NCBI RefSeq assembly: GCF_000337675.1
Contig: NZ_AOIB01000028.1
Span: 210,140 to 274,139, forward strand
DNA: 64,000 nt
DNA from: Natronococcus amylolyticus DSM 10524
Lineage (GTDB): Archaea; Halobacteriota; Halobacteria; Halobacteriales; Natrialbaceae
Direction of reading: 5' to 3'
Made by a program: the position numbers and the translations under genes. Positions within the stretch are counted from its first letter, which is position 1, and every line of letters starts with the position of its first letter. The notes under the pieces were generated by a model. It worked only from the letters and a program-made list of their open reading frames with translations. It had not been told where the DNA came from and ran no database searches. This document shows, piece after piece, positions 18,177 to 27,537 of the stretch.

Positions 18177-20030
18177 ATGGCGTGGCAACATACTGTCTAC
18201 GCGTACCCAATTCTTTTCGCCACGGCACTCTCGCTCGTTCTGGGTACGTACGCAGTTGCCCGCATTTACCGCCGCGGACGATCACCGACGGTGCTCGCGT
18301 TCGCCGCCATGACCGGTGCGATCGCGATCTGGACCGGGTTTTCCGCGCTGAAACTCCTCAGCACCGACCCGACGGTCCAGTTCCGGAGCTACCAGTTGCT
18401 TCACGTCGGCAGCGCTGCCGTTGGCCCCCTCCTGCTGTTGTTCGCGCTCGCGTACACCGATCGCTCTCGCTGGCTTACCCGTTCGCTCTCCGTCGGCGTG
18501 TTCGTCGTCCCGGTCGCGTTCGTCGCGCTCCTGTTCACGAACCCGTACGACGTCGCGATCATCGACACGCGGATCGTCGACGCCGACGGACTGGTCGTCT
18601 GGCGAGCGGATCGTGGCCCGGCACACGTCGCTCTAAGCTTCGTCTACGCCGCGCTCATGGCCGCCCTCACCCTCGCCGTCGTGCTGTACGAGTCGGTTCG
18701 CACTGACCGAACGTACTACCCGCAGGCCGCCCTCCTGACGGTTGCGGTCGTCGCTCCTATCGGGGCAAGTTTCCTCACGATCGCAGGGGTTCCGCCGTTC
18801 GGTCGGGAGGGCGTGAACCTCGTTCCCGCGGCGGCGGGCCTCTCGGTTGCCGCACTCGGGATCGCGACGTTCCGGTACCGGCTGCTGGATCTGCCGCCGA
18901 TCGCGTACACGACCGCGATGCGCAACTCGCCCGACGGCGTCCTCGTTCTCGATTCGAACGGGCGGGTCGTCCACTCGAACGAGAGCGTCGGTCAGCTGCT
19001 TGGCGTTTCGCCGCCGTTCACCGGGAAACCCGTAGACGCCGTCCTTCCGGAGCTGTGTGACGAAACGGACGATGTGCGGACAGTCGAGACCGAGACGCCC
19101 GAGGGCGATCGGTTCCTCGAACTCCGCTCGCAGCCGTTGCGCTCCCAGGAGACGACCGTGGGACGGGTGATCGTCCTCCGGGACGTCACCGCTCAGAAGC
19201 GCTACGAACGGTCACTCGAGTTGCGAAACGAGCAGGGAGAGCTGTTGAATCAGCTGGTTCGCCACGATATCAGAAACGAGATGGGACTCGTTCTGGGACT
19301 GTTACGTCGTGTCGAACCCGAACTCGAGCGCCTGCGCGAGGACAGCCCCGAGGTTCACGATCGGCTCGCGGCGCACACCGACCGTATCAGGTGGAACTGC
19401 GAGCACGTCGTCGACCTCACGGAGACGGTCGGCGAACTCCTGCAGACGATCGACCAGCGCGAGCGCGAACCGCGACCCGTCGACCTCGAGCCGGTTCTCG
19501 AGGAGGAACTCGAGATCGTAGCGGCCGCGTTCGATGACGCACGAATCGAGGTCGAATCCGAGCTCCCCGACGCGACGGTGTACGCCGACGAGATGCTCTC
19601 GTCGGTGTTCTACAACCTCCTGACGAACGCGATCGTCCACAGCGACAACCCACGTCCCGAGGTGACCGTCACCGTAGCCGAGTCCGCCGACCGGATCGCT
19701 GTCGCGATCGCCGACGACGGTCCCGGCCTCCCCGAGGGGCCGACGGATCTGCTCACCGGGGAGACCCCCCTTTCGGAGTACGAAGGTCCGGGCTACGGGC
19801 TCTACATCGTTCGATCGCTGATCGAGGGGTACGGAGCTGAACTCTCGGTCGCGGAGAACCAGCCAACCGGATCGATCGTGACCGTCCGACTGGCACGCGC
19901 CGACGGCGACCGTAAACCGGCGGCCGCACAGACCGTCGGGGTTTCCGATTCTGCCCCCTCGGACGGAACCGGAGCGGTGATCGAGAGCGAACGCTCGTCG
20001 GACGAAATGACTGGGTGGTCGAATGACTGA
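18177..20030 (+). CDS. membrane sensor histidine kinase (7TM-PAS-HisKA-HATPase)
   Basis: 617 residues from ATG 18177 (MAWQHTVYAYPILFATAL), chosen because it begins the first membrane segment; the open frame upstream is not protein-like. An N-terminal seven-helix sensor of the haloarchaeal type occupies about 1-230, then a PAS domain (about 246-345; NSPDGVLVLDSNGRVVHSNESVGQLLG). The phospho-acceptor His is in QLVRHDIRNEMG (about 362), and the ATPase domain has an N box (NLLTNAIVHSD, about 480), IADDGPGLPEG and GYGLYIVRSLIEGYGAELSV. It should autophosphorylate in response to an unknown membrane or intracellular signal and pass phosphate to the regulator encoded immediately after it, whose start overlaps this gene by 8 nt. 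Confidence 0.9.
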   Translation: MAWQHTVYAYPILFATALSLVLGTYAVARIYRRGRSPTVLAFAAMTGAIAIWTGFSALKLLSTDPTVQFRSYQLLHVGSAAVGPLLLLFALAYTDRSRWLTRSLSVGVFVVPVAFVALLFTNPYDVAIIDTRIVDADGLVVWRADRGPAHVALSFVYAALMAALTLAVVLYESVRTDRTYYPQAALLTVAVVAPIGASFLTIAGVPPFGREGVNLVPAAAGLSVAALGIATFRYRLLDLPPIAYTTAMRNSPDGVLVLDSNGRVVHSNESVGQLLGVSPPFTGKPVDAVLPELCDETDDVRTVETETPEGDRFLELRSQPLRSQETTVGRVIVLRDVTAQKRYERSLELRNEQGELLNQLVRHDIRNEMGLVLGLLRRVEPELERLREDSPEVHDRLAAHTDRIRWNCEHVVDLTETVGELLQTIDQREREPRPVDLEPVLEEELEIVAAAFDDARIEVESELPDATVYADEMLSSVFYNLLTNAIVHSDNPRPEVTVTVAESADRIAVAIADDGPGLPEGPTDLLTGETPLSEYEGPGYGLYIVRSLIEGYGAELSVAENQPTGSIVTVRLARADGDRKPAAAQTVGVSDSAPSDGTGAVIESERSSDEMTGWSND

Positions 20031-21996
20031 ACCGCCGACCGACGATCGCGGAGGAGACCCGTTCCTCGAGACGATCGAGGTCCTGCTCGTCGACGACAAC
20101 GAGCGGTGGGCGACGTTCATGGCCGACGAGCTCGAGGGGCACGATCCGTCGTTCCGGGTCGAACTGGCCCTCGGTGCAAACGAGGCGCTCTCCGCGCTTC
20201 AGGGGGCGGACTACGACTGTCTCGTCGTCGACTACCGGATGCCGGAGGCGGACGGGATCCAGCTGGTAGAGCGCGTTCGAGAGCGCCGCCCGGAGCTGCC
20301 GGTCATCCTCGTGACGGGCGAAGGAAGCGAGACGATCGCGACGCGGGCCATCGACGCCGGCGTAACCGACTACCTCCCGAAAGATCCCAAGGTCGACCAG
20401 ACGCCCGTTCTGGCCGGCAAAATCAGAAGTGCGGTCGAACGCCGCGCACTACGACGGGCGATCGAGGACAGCGAACGGCGCTACCGGACCGTGATCGAGC
20501 AGAGCCGCGACGTGATCGTGATCCTCCGAGACGACCGGATCCTGTTCTGCAACGAGCGCTTCGCCGAACTCACCGGCTCGAGCGTCGACGACCTCGTCGA
20601 CACCTCGTTCGTCGACGCCTTCGTCCACGAGGCAGACCGGGAACGGTTTCGCGGGATCGACAGGGAAATCCTCACGGACGGCGTCCACCGCTTTCGGTTG
20701 GTGACCGGCGAGGGGACGACCGCTCACTGCGAGTACACGGGATGTGAACTCGTGTACGACGGCGCCCCGGCGACGATGCTCTCGATCAGGGACGTTACGA
20801 CGAAGCGACTGAAGGAGGTTCGTCACCGTCGGGAGCGAAATCTCAACAGACACCTCCAGCGAGCGCTCGTGACGTCCCGAAACCGGGAGGAGCTCGAGGA
20901 CGCCGTTGTCACCGAACTCGCTCGACAGGGGTACGATCTCGTCTGGTTCGGGACAGTCGTCGACGCGAGGCTTCAGCCGCGTGTCGTCGCCGGGGACCGG
21001 ACGTACGTCGAGGACGTTGAACTCTCGCTCGAGCGAGCGGAACACGAGTGCGAACCCAGCGTCTGGGCGGCCCGGACCGGAACGACGCAACTGATCCCCG
21101 ACCTCGAGGCGCTGTTTCCGACCGACTGGCGAGGGCTGGCCCTCGAGCGTGGCTTTCGGACGGCGATCGCGCTTCCGGTCGGCTACGATGACGTCACCTA
21201 CGGCGTCCTTGCGGCCTACCGAACCGAACCCGACTCGATCGACGACGCAGAGCACGAGTTCCTCCGCGACCTCGCGGCGACCGTGGGCTACGCGATCCAC
21301 CACATGGACGCCCGGAAGGCGCTTACAGCCGACCACGGCGTCGAGGCCCGGATCGAACTCCGGGAGGGCTCGCACTACCTGAGCGAGATCGTCGCCGCCG
21401 TCGGCGCCGAGTCGTCGGAGCCGGAGCTGGTCGTTCACAGTACCTACTCGAGCGGCGACGGCGAAGTCGTCCAGTACGTCTCCGTCCGCGGCGGCTCCAC
21501 CGAGGACTTTCGCAATGTCGTCGCGGATCACCCGGCCGTCCGAGAGGCCGTCCCGGTCCGGCAGGCCGACCACGATTCGTTTCGGCTGACGGTCGACGGT
21601 CCGACGCCGGAGTCGACCCTCGCTCCCTTCAACGTACGCGTTCGATCGACGCAGATCACTGCCAATCGCGCCGTGCTTCGGATCGAACTTCCCTCGAGGG
21701 AGAACCTCGGCGCGCTGATCGACCGCCTCGAGGACCGGTATGGACACGTGTCGGTACAGTCGCTCGCCGAACGGGAGTGGGGGGATCACGCCGGGGGGCT
21801 CACGGTCGACACGAGTGCGCTGACCGAAAAGCAGGCGGTCGCGCTTGAGGCGGCTTACCGTCACGGCTACTTCGAGCAGCCGCGCCGCTCGTCGGCGACC
21901 GATATCGCGACCATCCTGGGTATCTCTCACTCGACGTATCTGCAACATCTCCGCGCGGCTCAGCAGAAGGTGTTCGCGACGTTTTACGACGAGTAG
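20023..21996 (+). CDS. response regulator with PAS, GAF and Bat-type HTH
   Basis: 657 residues. Receiver domain (about 17-135) with phospho-acceptor Asp in CLVVDYRMPEADG (about 70) and switch/Lys region LVTGEGS...YLPKDPK; PAS domain (about 145-265; RTVIEQSRDVIVILRDDRILFCN); GAF domain (about 285-440); bacterio-opsin-activator domain (about 450-595); C-terminal HTH_10 (about 603-652; LTEKQAVALEAAYRHGYF...SATDIATILGISHSTYLQHLRAA). It combines a phosphorylation input with a DNA-binding output of the type known from the haloarchaeal regulator Bat. The ATG lies inside the end of the kinase gene, so the two are translated together and should form a two-component pair. Its targets are unknown. Confidence 0.92.
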   Translation: MTEPPTDDRGGDPFLETIEVLLVDDNERWATFMADELEGHDPSFRVELALGANEALSALQGADYDCLVVDYRMPEADGIQLVERVRERRPELPVILVTGEGSETIATRAIDAGVTDYLPKDPKVDQTPVLAGKIRSAVERRALRRAIEDSERRYRTVIEQSRDVIVILRDDRILFCNERFAELTGSSVDDLVDTSFVDAFVHEADRERFRGIDREILTDGVHRFRLVTGEGTTAHCEYTGCELVYDGAPATMLSIRDVTTKRLKEVRHRRERNLNRHLQRALVTSRNREELEDAVVTELARQGYDLVWFGTVVDARLQPRVVAGDRTYVEDVELSLERAEHECEPSVWAARTGTTQLIPDLEALFPTDWRGLALERGFRTAIALPVGYDDVTYGVLAAYRTEPDSIDDAEHEFLRDLAATVGYAIHHMDARKALTADHGVEARIELREGSHYLSEIVAAVGAESSEPELVVHSTYSSGDGEVVQYVSVRGGSTEDFRNVVADHPAVREAVPVRQADHDSFRLTVDGPTPESTLAPFNVRVRSTQITANRAVLRIELPSRENLGALIDRLEDRYGHVSVQSLAEREWGDHAGGLTVDTSALTEKQAVALEAAYRHGYFEQPRRSSATDIATILGISHSTYLQHLRAAQQKVFATFYDE

Positions 21997-22134
21997 CGGC
22001 CGGCGACCTCGAACCGTCGACCGAACGCCTCTGGACTGTTCGAAACGGGATCTCTTTAGGTCGGAAAAACGGTGGTGTCAGTATGGTCGTTCACGAGTCA
22101 CTGTGCGGTGAAGGCCGTCCAAATCCGAGTGTCG

Positions 22135-23439
22135 ATGAGTGAAGTCGACAGGCTCACGGCGTTGTTCGTCGAGTCCTCCCGAAACACGGCGCTCTCGTGG
22201 CTACTCCTCGCCGTACTTGGAGCGAGCTTCGTCGGCGGGATTCTCCTCGGTCGGTACGAATCGGTGCTGTTCAGTGGCATCGCGATCGTCGTGATCGCGG
22301 CTCCGGCGGTCAAGTTCCGCGATCCGACGCTGATGCCGCCGTGGTACTTCGTCGGGCTGATCTGTCTGCCCGTCCTCTGGGAGGCGTTCGCACCGAGACC
22401 GCTGATGACGGCCGTGGTCCCGAGTCTGGCACTCGCCACGCTGGGACTGCTGATGGCGGTCGAACTACACCGGTTCACGTCGCTCCGCCTCGTTCCGTGG
22501 TTTGCCATCGTCCTCACCGTACTGTTTACCCTCGCGATGAGCGGCCTGTTAAACATCGTTCGCTGGTCGGCGGACGTTCTGTTCGGAACGGCGTTCTTGC
22601 TCGACGGACGGACCCAGGACGCGATCAACGCGGCGGTGATGATCGAGTTCATCTACGCAACCATCGCCGGACTCCTCGCGGGAGTGATCTTCTATTGGTA
22701 CTTCCGTAACGCAGGCGGGCGTACATCGCCTCGAATGGCTGCTTCCTCGACGCCCCGAGCCGAGGACGAGGATATCGAGGGAGTCGTGCTCAGCGAGCGG
22801 TTGGGGGTCGCAAAGCGACGACAGCTCCAGCTGGTACGGCTGATGCAGTTCGTCCTCGTCGGCGTCCTTGCCTACGGTGTCTGGAGCCTCCAACTTCCCG
22901 TCGTGACCAACGCCATAATCGCGCTGGTCATCACCTTTGTCCCGGCGGTACTGGACCGAGACTACCACATCGCGATCGAACCCGGACTCGCACTGTGGGT
23001 GACGAGCGCCGTCTTTCTTCACGCGCTCGGCACCGCAGGACTGTACGACGCGATCGCTCGCTGGGATAACCTGACGCACACGCTGTCGGCAACGGTCGTC
23101 GCGGCTGCTGGCTACGCCACCCTTCGAGCGATCCACCTCCACGGGCGGGACATTCACCTTCCGCGGTGGGCGCTGTTCGGGTTTACCGTCGTATTCGTGC
23201 TCTCGATGGGTGTCGTCTGGGAGATTTTCGAGTTCGTCGTCGATCAAGGCGCGCTCCTGTTAGGCGTCGAACCCGTACTGGCACAACACGGAATCGACGA
23301 TACGATCGTCGATATGCTGTTCAACACGCTCGGTGCGATCATCGTCGCGACGTGGGGGACGGTGTACCTCACGGAGGTTTCCGAGAGTCTCGCGGCGCAA
23401 CTCGAGAGCCGATTCGGTGTCGACGAATCAGATGCGTAG
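22135..23439 (+). CDS. multi-pass membrane protein with DUF2238 (YjdF-like) C-terminal half
   Basis: 434 residues from ATG 22135 (MSEVDRLTALFVESSRN); earlier GTG starts are possible. About ten membrane segments. The C-terminal half carries WDNLTHTLSATVVAAAGY, VVWEIFEFVVDQGALLLG and HGIDDTIVDMLFNTLGAIIVA. The order W-E-I-x-E, D-T-x-x-D-M and N-x-x-G-A is the pattern of the DUF2238/YjdF family of unknown function. The N-terminal half has four or five further helices and a charged loop near 200-235. It stands alone between the two-component pair and a convergent DedA gene. Confidence 0.8.
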   Translation: MSEVDRLTALFVESSRNTALSWLLLAVLGASFVGGILLGRYESVLFSGIAIVVIAAPAVKFRDPTLMPPWYFVGLICLPVLWEAFAPRPLMTAVVPSLALATLGLLMAVELHRFTSLRLVPWFAIVLTVLFTLAMSGLLNIVRWSADVLFGTAFLLDGRTQDAINAAVMIEFIYATIAGLLAGVIFYWYFRNAGGRTSPRMAASSTPRAEDEDIEGVVLSERLGVAKRRQLQLVRLMQFVLVGVLAYGVWSLQLPVVTNAIIALVITFVPAVLDRDYHIAIEPGLALWVTSAVFLHALGTAGLYDAIARWDNLTHTLSATVVAAAGYATLRAIHLHGRDIHLPRWALFGFTVVFVLSMGVVWEIFEFVVDQGALLLGVEPVLAQHGIDDTIVDMLFNTLGAIIVATWGTVYLTEVSESLAAQLESRFGVDESDA

Positions 23440-23994
23440 GAGATCGTACTCCGGGAGAAAGTCGATAGCCTCCAACAGACCGTTCGCGACCGCCACGAGA
23501 ATTACCATGTATATCGCGTTCCCGATCGCCGAGAGGAGCACGAATCGGTGCCGCGGGTAGCCGTTCAATCCGGCAACGACCGTCATCAGCCCTCGGAGCC
23601 CGGGAGTCGCGTTCGAGACGCAGATCGCTTTCCCGCCGTACCGGTCGAACTGGCGGTTGATAAACGACATCCGTTTGCGACCGAGGCGACGCCTGACGAC
23701 GACCGGGATCCGATCGACGTATTGAACGACGCGGCTGGCTTGATTTCTGTCCTCGTGCTCACCTCTGAAGCCCTCGTACAGAACCCACTGTCCCGCCGTC
23801 GCGGCAACGACACAGAGGACAGAAACCACGGCCGTAACTAGCAGTCCGGCTTCCGTAACGACGAGATACAGAATCAGGAGAACGGACGGGTGGAGGAGTT
23901 TCCCGATCCACAGCCCCTCGAGAAAGTACAACAATACGAGCACCGGCGGACCGATCGTAAGCACCAACTCGGCCAGCGTCGTCTCGAGAGCCAT
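23428..23994 (-). CDS. DedA/SNARE-associated (VTT domain) membrane protein
   Basis: 188 residues from ATG 23994 (MALETTLAELVLTIGPPVLV). The frame is open further upstream but is not protein-like there. The VTT motif is visible in the C-terminal half: Phe/Tyr-rich loop FINRQFDRYGGKAICVSNATPG, LRGLMTVVAGLNGYP, RHRFVLLSAIGNAIYMVILV. DedA proteins are probably lipid scramblases or proton-linked transporters acting on membrane phospholipids. The stop overlaps the end of the DUF2238 gene by 12 nt (convergent). It diverges from the gene at 24118. Confidence 0.85.
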   Translation of the reverse strand: MALETTLAELVLTIGPPVLVLLYFLEGLWIGKLLHPSVLLILYLVVTEAGLLVTAVVSVLCVVAATAGQWVLYEGFRGEHEDRNQASRVVQYVDRIPVVVRRRLGRKRMSFINRQFDRYGGKAICVSNATPGLRGLMTVVAGLNGYPRHRFVLLSAIGNAIYMVILVAVANGLLEAIDFLPEYDLLRI

Positions 23995-24117
23995 CTCGTC
24001 CGCCCCCTTCTCACCACCCTCATATAGGAGTTTGGAGGTGATACTGCGTTCTCGTCGAGACGGATCGCACGGGTTACCCGATACGTTGAAGACTTCTGTC
24101 CTCTTAATAGGGACACT

Positions 24118-24753
24118 ATGATGCTCCCGACCCACGCTCTCGTCGGCATGGCACTCGCGTTGCCATTGCTGGTCGTCGCTCCGGAGTTCGCTCCCCTGGC
24201 GCTTAGCGCGGGACTGATCGGTGGGATCTTTCCCGACCTCGATATGTACGCCGGCCACCGCAAAACCCTCCACTTTCCGGTGTACTACAGCGTGCTTGCC
24301 GTCCCCGCGACCGGCGTCGCGGCACTCGTTCCGACGGGAGCGACCGTCGCCGTCGCCGTCTTTCTGCTCGCCGCCGCCATCCACTGTGCGACCGACGTCC
24401 TCGGGAGCGGACTCGAGTTGCGCCCGTGGGAAGGGACGTCCGACCGGGCGGTGTACGATCACTACCGTCGGACCTGGATTCCGCCACGTCGCCTGGTTCG
24501 ATACGACGGCTCGCCGACGGATCTGATGCTCTCGGTAACGGTCGCGCTCCCGCTTCTGTACACGCTCGAGGGCGAGTTCCGGTGGCTCGTGTTCGGGATC
24601 GTCGTCGTCGGGGCCGTCTACACCGCACTCAGGCGTCGTCTCGCCGATCTCGCGGCCGTCGTCGCTCGGCGAATACCGACGGGCATCCGCCCCTACGTCC
24701 CGAAACGATACCTGGAGGAGCCAGAATCCGAGACGAGCACGACGAGAAGCTAG
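24118..24753 (+). CDS. YdjM-like membrane-bound metal-dependent hydrolase family protein
   Basis: 211 residues with four or five membrane helices. It starts MMLPTHALVGMALALPLLV, and the family pattern is visible: an N-terminal His in PTHALVGMALAL, then IGGIFPDLDMYAGHRKTLHF with the Pro-Asp-Leu-Asp and His residues that give the family its predicted metal site, and AIHCATDVLGSG. Its function is unproven; relatives in bacteria are SOS- or membrane-stress-linked. It has its own start 123 nt from the divergent DedA gene. Confidence 0.8.
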   Translation: MMLPTHALVGMALALPLLVVAPEFAPLALSAGLIGGIFPDLDMYAGHRKTLHFPVYYSVLAVPATGVAALVPTGATVAVAVFLLAAAIHCATDVLGSGLELRPWEGTSDRAVYDHYRRTWIPPRRLVRYDGSPTDLMLSVTVALPLLYTLEGEFRWLVFGIVVVGAVYTALRRRLADLAAVVARRIPTGIRPYVPKRYLEEPESETSTTRS

Positions 24754-24830
24754 TGGGGCCGATACTCCGACATCGGTTCGAATCCGCTGAAGTATTAACG
24801 GCTAAATAGATCGTTTTGGAATGGGCGGGT

Positions 24831-25904
24831 ATGGATCTCCGCGTCGTGTTTATGCTGTTTCTTGTCGCGCTTCTCGGCGGTATAAGCGCCCTGTTGTTGC
24901 TCCCGCTACTGCAGTATATCGTCGCCGCCGCGCTGCTGGCGTTCGTCCTGTTTCCGATTCACGACCGACTCGCCGCTCGTACGGTCGACATTCGAGGGCG
25001 GACGCTCACGATTTCGCCGCGCATATCGGCAGGCGTCGTAACCCTCTTCGGCGTCGTCGCCACCGTTCTTCCGCTCCTCCTCGTCTCCATCGTCGTTCTT
25101 CGGACCGTTCTCTCGTTCCTCGAGGAGTTCGACGATCTGGCGATCGCCGAGACGGTTCAGGAGACGGTCCACGGGCTGGGAATCGACGACGCGACCGTCG
25201 ACGAAATAGAGCAGTTCCTGAGCGCGGAGGTCGAGGGGTTCCTCGAGCAGGGGATCGAATTCGTCCTCCAGGAGCTAGTCGGCCTGCTCGACACGAGCTT
25301 TCGCGTCGGTCTGGGAATCCTGGTGCTCGTCTTTCTCCTGTACTACTTCCTTGTCGACGGGCGGCGGTTGGTCGGTTGGATGGGGTCGGTCGCACCGATC
25401 GAAGACGAGACGCGAACGGAACTGGTAGCCGAAATCGAGGGCGTCACGTGGGCAGTACTGATCAGTCACGTTCTCGTCGCGCTCGCGGAGGGTGTGCTGG
25501 GCGGAATCGGACTCTACCTCCTGGGCGTTCCGAACGTCGCGTTCTGGTCGGTCGTGATGGTCGTCGTCTCATTTCTGCCCGCGATCGGGATCTGGCTGGT
25601 CTGGTTGCCGATAGTCGGCTACCTTCTCTCCGTCGGCGATCCCGTCGGTGCACTCCTCCTGTTAGCGTACGGCGTTACGGTCCTCTCGATCGTCGACAAC
25701 TACCTGCGCGCCTTCCTCGTCGATATCGGGTCCGGTGTGCATCCGGGGACCGTCCTCGTCGGCGTGATCGGCGGCCTCTACCTCTTTGGCTTTCTGGGAC
25801 TGATACTCGGTCCGGTCCTCTTGGCGACGCTCAAGGCCGTCCTCGAAGTTTTTAGCGAAACGTACACCGCCGATACCGGAGAACGAAACGCTCTCTCGGA
25901 TTGA
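24831..25904 (+). CDS. AI-2E transporter family (UPF0118/PerM) membrane protein
   Basis: 357 residues from ATG 24831 (MDLRVVFMLFLVALLGG); an upstream TTG adds only five residues. About eight membrane segments in the family order: three at the N-terminus, a long extracytoplasmic loop (about 95-155), then YYFLVDGRRLVGWMGSVAP, LLGVPNVAFWSVVMVVVSFLPAIG and the C-terminal GVIGGLYLFGFLGLILGPVLLATLKAVLEV. Bacterial relatives include the autoinducer exporter TqsA and Na+/H+ antiporters; archaeal substrates are unknown. It is a single gene. Confidence 0.88.
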   Translation: MDLRVVFMLFLVALLGGISALLLLPLLQYIVAAALLAFVLFPIHDRLAARTVDIRGRTLTISPRISAGVVTLFGVVATVLPLLLVSIVVLRTVLSFLEEFDDLAIAETVQETVHGLGIDDATVDEIEQFLSAEVEGFLEQGIEFVLQELVGLLDTSFRVGLGILVLVFLLYYFLVDGRRLVGWMGSVAPIEDETRTELVAEIEGVTWAVLISHVLVALAEGVLGGIGLYLLGVPNVAFWSVVMVVVSFLPAIGIWLVWLPIVGYLLSVGDPVGALLLLAYGVTVLSIVDNYLRAFLVDIGSGVHPGTVLVGVIGGLYLFGFLGLILGPVLLATLKAVLEVFSETYTADTGERNALSD

Positions 25905-26305
25905 GCCACGTTCTCGCGGTCCGAACGTCGCAACGATTGGACTCAGTCACACACCGATTGTCCAACCGTCGTGTAACCCGGCATGCACCGACTGTCAATG
26001 ACTGTGATAATGGACTCGGTCAACAGCTGGAAACCGTAGAAAAGCCGCTCTAGGTACATCTTCGGCCGTTACCGAAGTTCCGTGCCGAACGGCTCGAGGA
26101 AGCACCGTTAAGAATCGAATACCTTCATATGTCGGACGAGGACTGGGCTGGGACGCTCAGTATCATACCGAAACCACGATTGGTACGTCGTATTATGTGA
26201 CAACGCTTCTTAATTGGAAGATTCAATAGAGTAACGCAGCGTGAACGTCTTCCCCGCACGTTCGTCGACGAGAGACGGTCCGGGGAAGGATCAGGAGGCA
26301 ATTAC
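25905..26305. other. 401-nt gap with structured leader upstream of the DUF4870 gene
   Basis: No gene is seen. The last 60 nt before the DUF4870 ATG contain an 8-bp stem (CTTCCCCG at 26249-26256 with CGGGGAAG at 26281-26288). Its loop holds the palindrome TCGTCGACGA, and a Shine-Dalgarno AGGAGG follows. A/T-rich sequence near 26200-26230 (TTCTTAATTGGAAG) may be the promoter. Confidence 0.45.
26249..26298 (+). promoter_or_regulatory. 5' leader hairpin plus Shine-Dalgarno sequence
   Basis: CTTCCCCG and CGGGGAAG form a perfect 8-bp stem with a 24-nt loop. CAGGAGG starts a few nt after the stem and 7 nt before ATG 26306. Most genes in this window lack such a clear ribosome site, so this gene is probably translated from a leadered, structured mRNA. 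Confidence 0.45.
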
Positions 26306-26797
26306 ATGTCAACCGATAATACAGAAATCGATGGGGAGCTGGGAACCGATCACTCGAACGCGATCACGACGGAGCCGGAGTCTTCCGACACGGAACCGAT
26401 AGTTTCCGATTCGGCTGTGGATGCCGAAGACAGCACTGTCGTCGGCGGCCTCAGCGAGAACATCGCAGGAGCGCTCGTCTACCTGTTCGCACCGTTTATC
26501 GCGGTGTTGTTCTACCTCCTCGAGGATCGAAACGAGTTCGTCCGCTTCCACGCCGCACAGAGTATCGTTGTCTTCGGCGGCTTCTTCGCCGTCGGGATGG
26601 GCGTGTTCATGATGGGATTCGTACTCGAGTTCCTGCCGTTCGTGGGCTGGATGCTCTCGCTGGCGATCTCGATGCTGACGTTCCTGGTGCTCGCTCCGCT
26701 CGGGTTCATCCTCTGGGTACTGCTGACGTACAAGGCGGTTACGGGTGAGCGATACGCCCTCCCCGTCGCCGGTGAGATCGCAGAGAGGTACGTCTGA
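26306..26797 (+). CDS. DUF4870 domain membrane protein
   Basis: 163 residues. An acidic, disordered N-terminus (about 1-45) precedes three or four membrane helices: AGALVYLFAPFIAVLFYLLE, DRNEFVRFHAAQSIVVFG, and the C-terminal segments ending in TYKAVTGERYALPVAGEIAERYV. The RFHAAQS loop and the final G-E-Y-x-LP-x-x-G-x-I-A are the hallmarks of DUF4870, a Tic20-like family of unknown function. ATG 26306 follows a clear Shine-Dalgarno site. The TGA overlaps the next ATG (TGATGG), so it is translationally coupled to the lipoprotein gene. Confidence 0.85.
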   Translation: MSTDNTEIDGELGTDHSNAITTEPESSDTEPIVSDSAVDAEDSTVVGGLSENIAGALVYLFAPFIAVLFYLLEDRNEFVRFHAAQSIVVFGGFFAVGMGVFMMGFVLEFLPFVGWMLSLAISMLTFLVLAPLGFILWVLLTYKAVTGERYALPVAGEIAERYV

Positions 26798-27504
26798 TGG
26801 GAGTGCGCCGGCGTTCGTTCGTCGCGATCGCCGGGCTCACCGCGCTGAGCGGTTGTCTCAGCGTCGACGACATCACGAACCGGGCGAGAAGCGAGGCCAG
26901 CGATCGGGCGGGCGACGAGTTCCGGGATCGAACGGGGATCGACGTCGAGACGCCCGAGGAGCCGCCGGAAACCGACGAGGAGTGGCGGCTGTACGAGTTC
27001 GAGCCGGGCGAGCGCTACGAGTACCGCATCGAGACCGAGGAGGACGGCCCCGGAACCTTCAGCTGGACCGTCGAGGACGCAGGGGAGGATCGGCTCGTCG
27101 TCGACACCGAGCTGGTGTTCGAAAGCGGGGACGAGTTCGCCCGAACCGTAACCGGCACCCAGGACGAGGTGTTCTCGGAGTTGCTGGCGACGCCGGCGGC
27201 GATCTTCATCGGCTCGGGACTGCACTCGCCGTACGTCGTCGCCGACGAGGGTGTGTACCTCGGCTACGAGTGGCGGTTCGCGACCGACGAGGGGAGCTTC
27301 CGGTACGCGGTCGAGGACACCGACACCTACGTCGGGACCGACTGCTACGTGGCCGTAACCGAGATCGACGGCACGACCGTCCACGAGAGCTGTCTCTCGC
27401 CCGACCTGGCGTTTCCGGCGTTCGTCGCGTACTACGACGAGAGTGGCGAGCAGCAGCTCGAGATGGAACTGCTCGAGTACGATGTGCCGAACGAGGGGAG
27501 TTGA
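26797..27504 (+). CDS. predicted Tat-exported lipoprotein, unknown function
   Basis: 235 residues. The N-terminus MGVRRRSFVAIAGLTALSGCLS has a twin-arginine-type motif followed by a lipobox (LSGC, Cys about 20), so the mature protein should be anchored outside the membrane by lipid. The mature part is acidic and beta-rich (YEFEPGERYEYRIETEEDG, FSWTVEDAGEDRLVVDTELVF, YLGYEWRFATDEGSFRYAVEDTDTYVG). I do not recognise the family. It overlaps the DUF4870 stop and is followed by another lipoprotein and a membrane protein on the same strand. Confidence 0.75.
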   Translation: MGVRRRSFVAIAGLTALSGCLSVDDITNRARSEASDRAGDEFRDRTGIDVETPEEPPETDEEWRLYEFEPGERYEYRIETEEDGPGTFSWTVEDAGEDRLVVDTELVFESGDEFARTVTGTQDEVFSELLATPAAIFIGSGLHSPYVVADEGVYLGYEWRFATDEGSFRYAVEDTDTYVGTDCYVAVTEIDGTTVHESCLSPDLAFPAFVAYYDESGEQQLEMELLEYDVPNEGS

Positions 27505-27537
27505 GAGACGACCAATACGGCCCGAACTACGGTAACG

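Noticed and set aside
24771-24790. tRNA-like T-loop sequence GGTTCGAATCC
   Set aside because: Only the T-arm-like stretch is present. No acceptor, D or anticodon stems can be folded around it, the upstream part is the end of a coding gene, and the stem pairs at only four of five positions.
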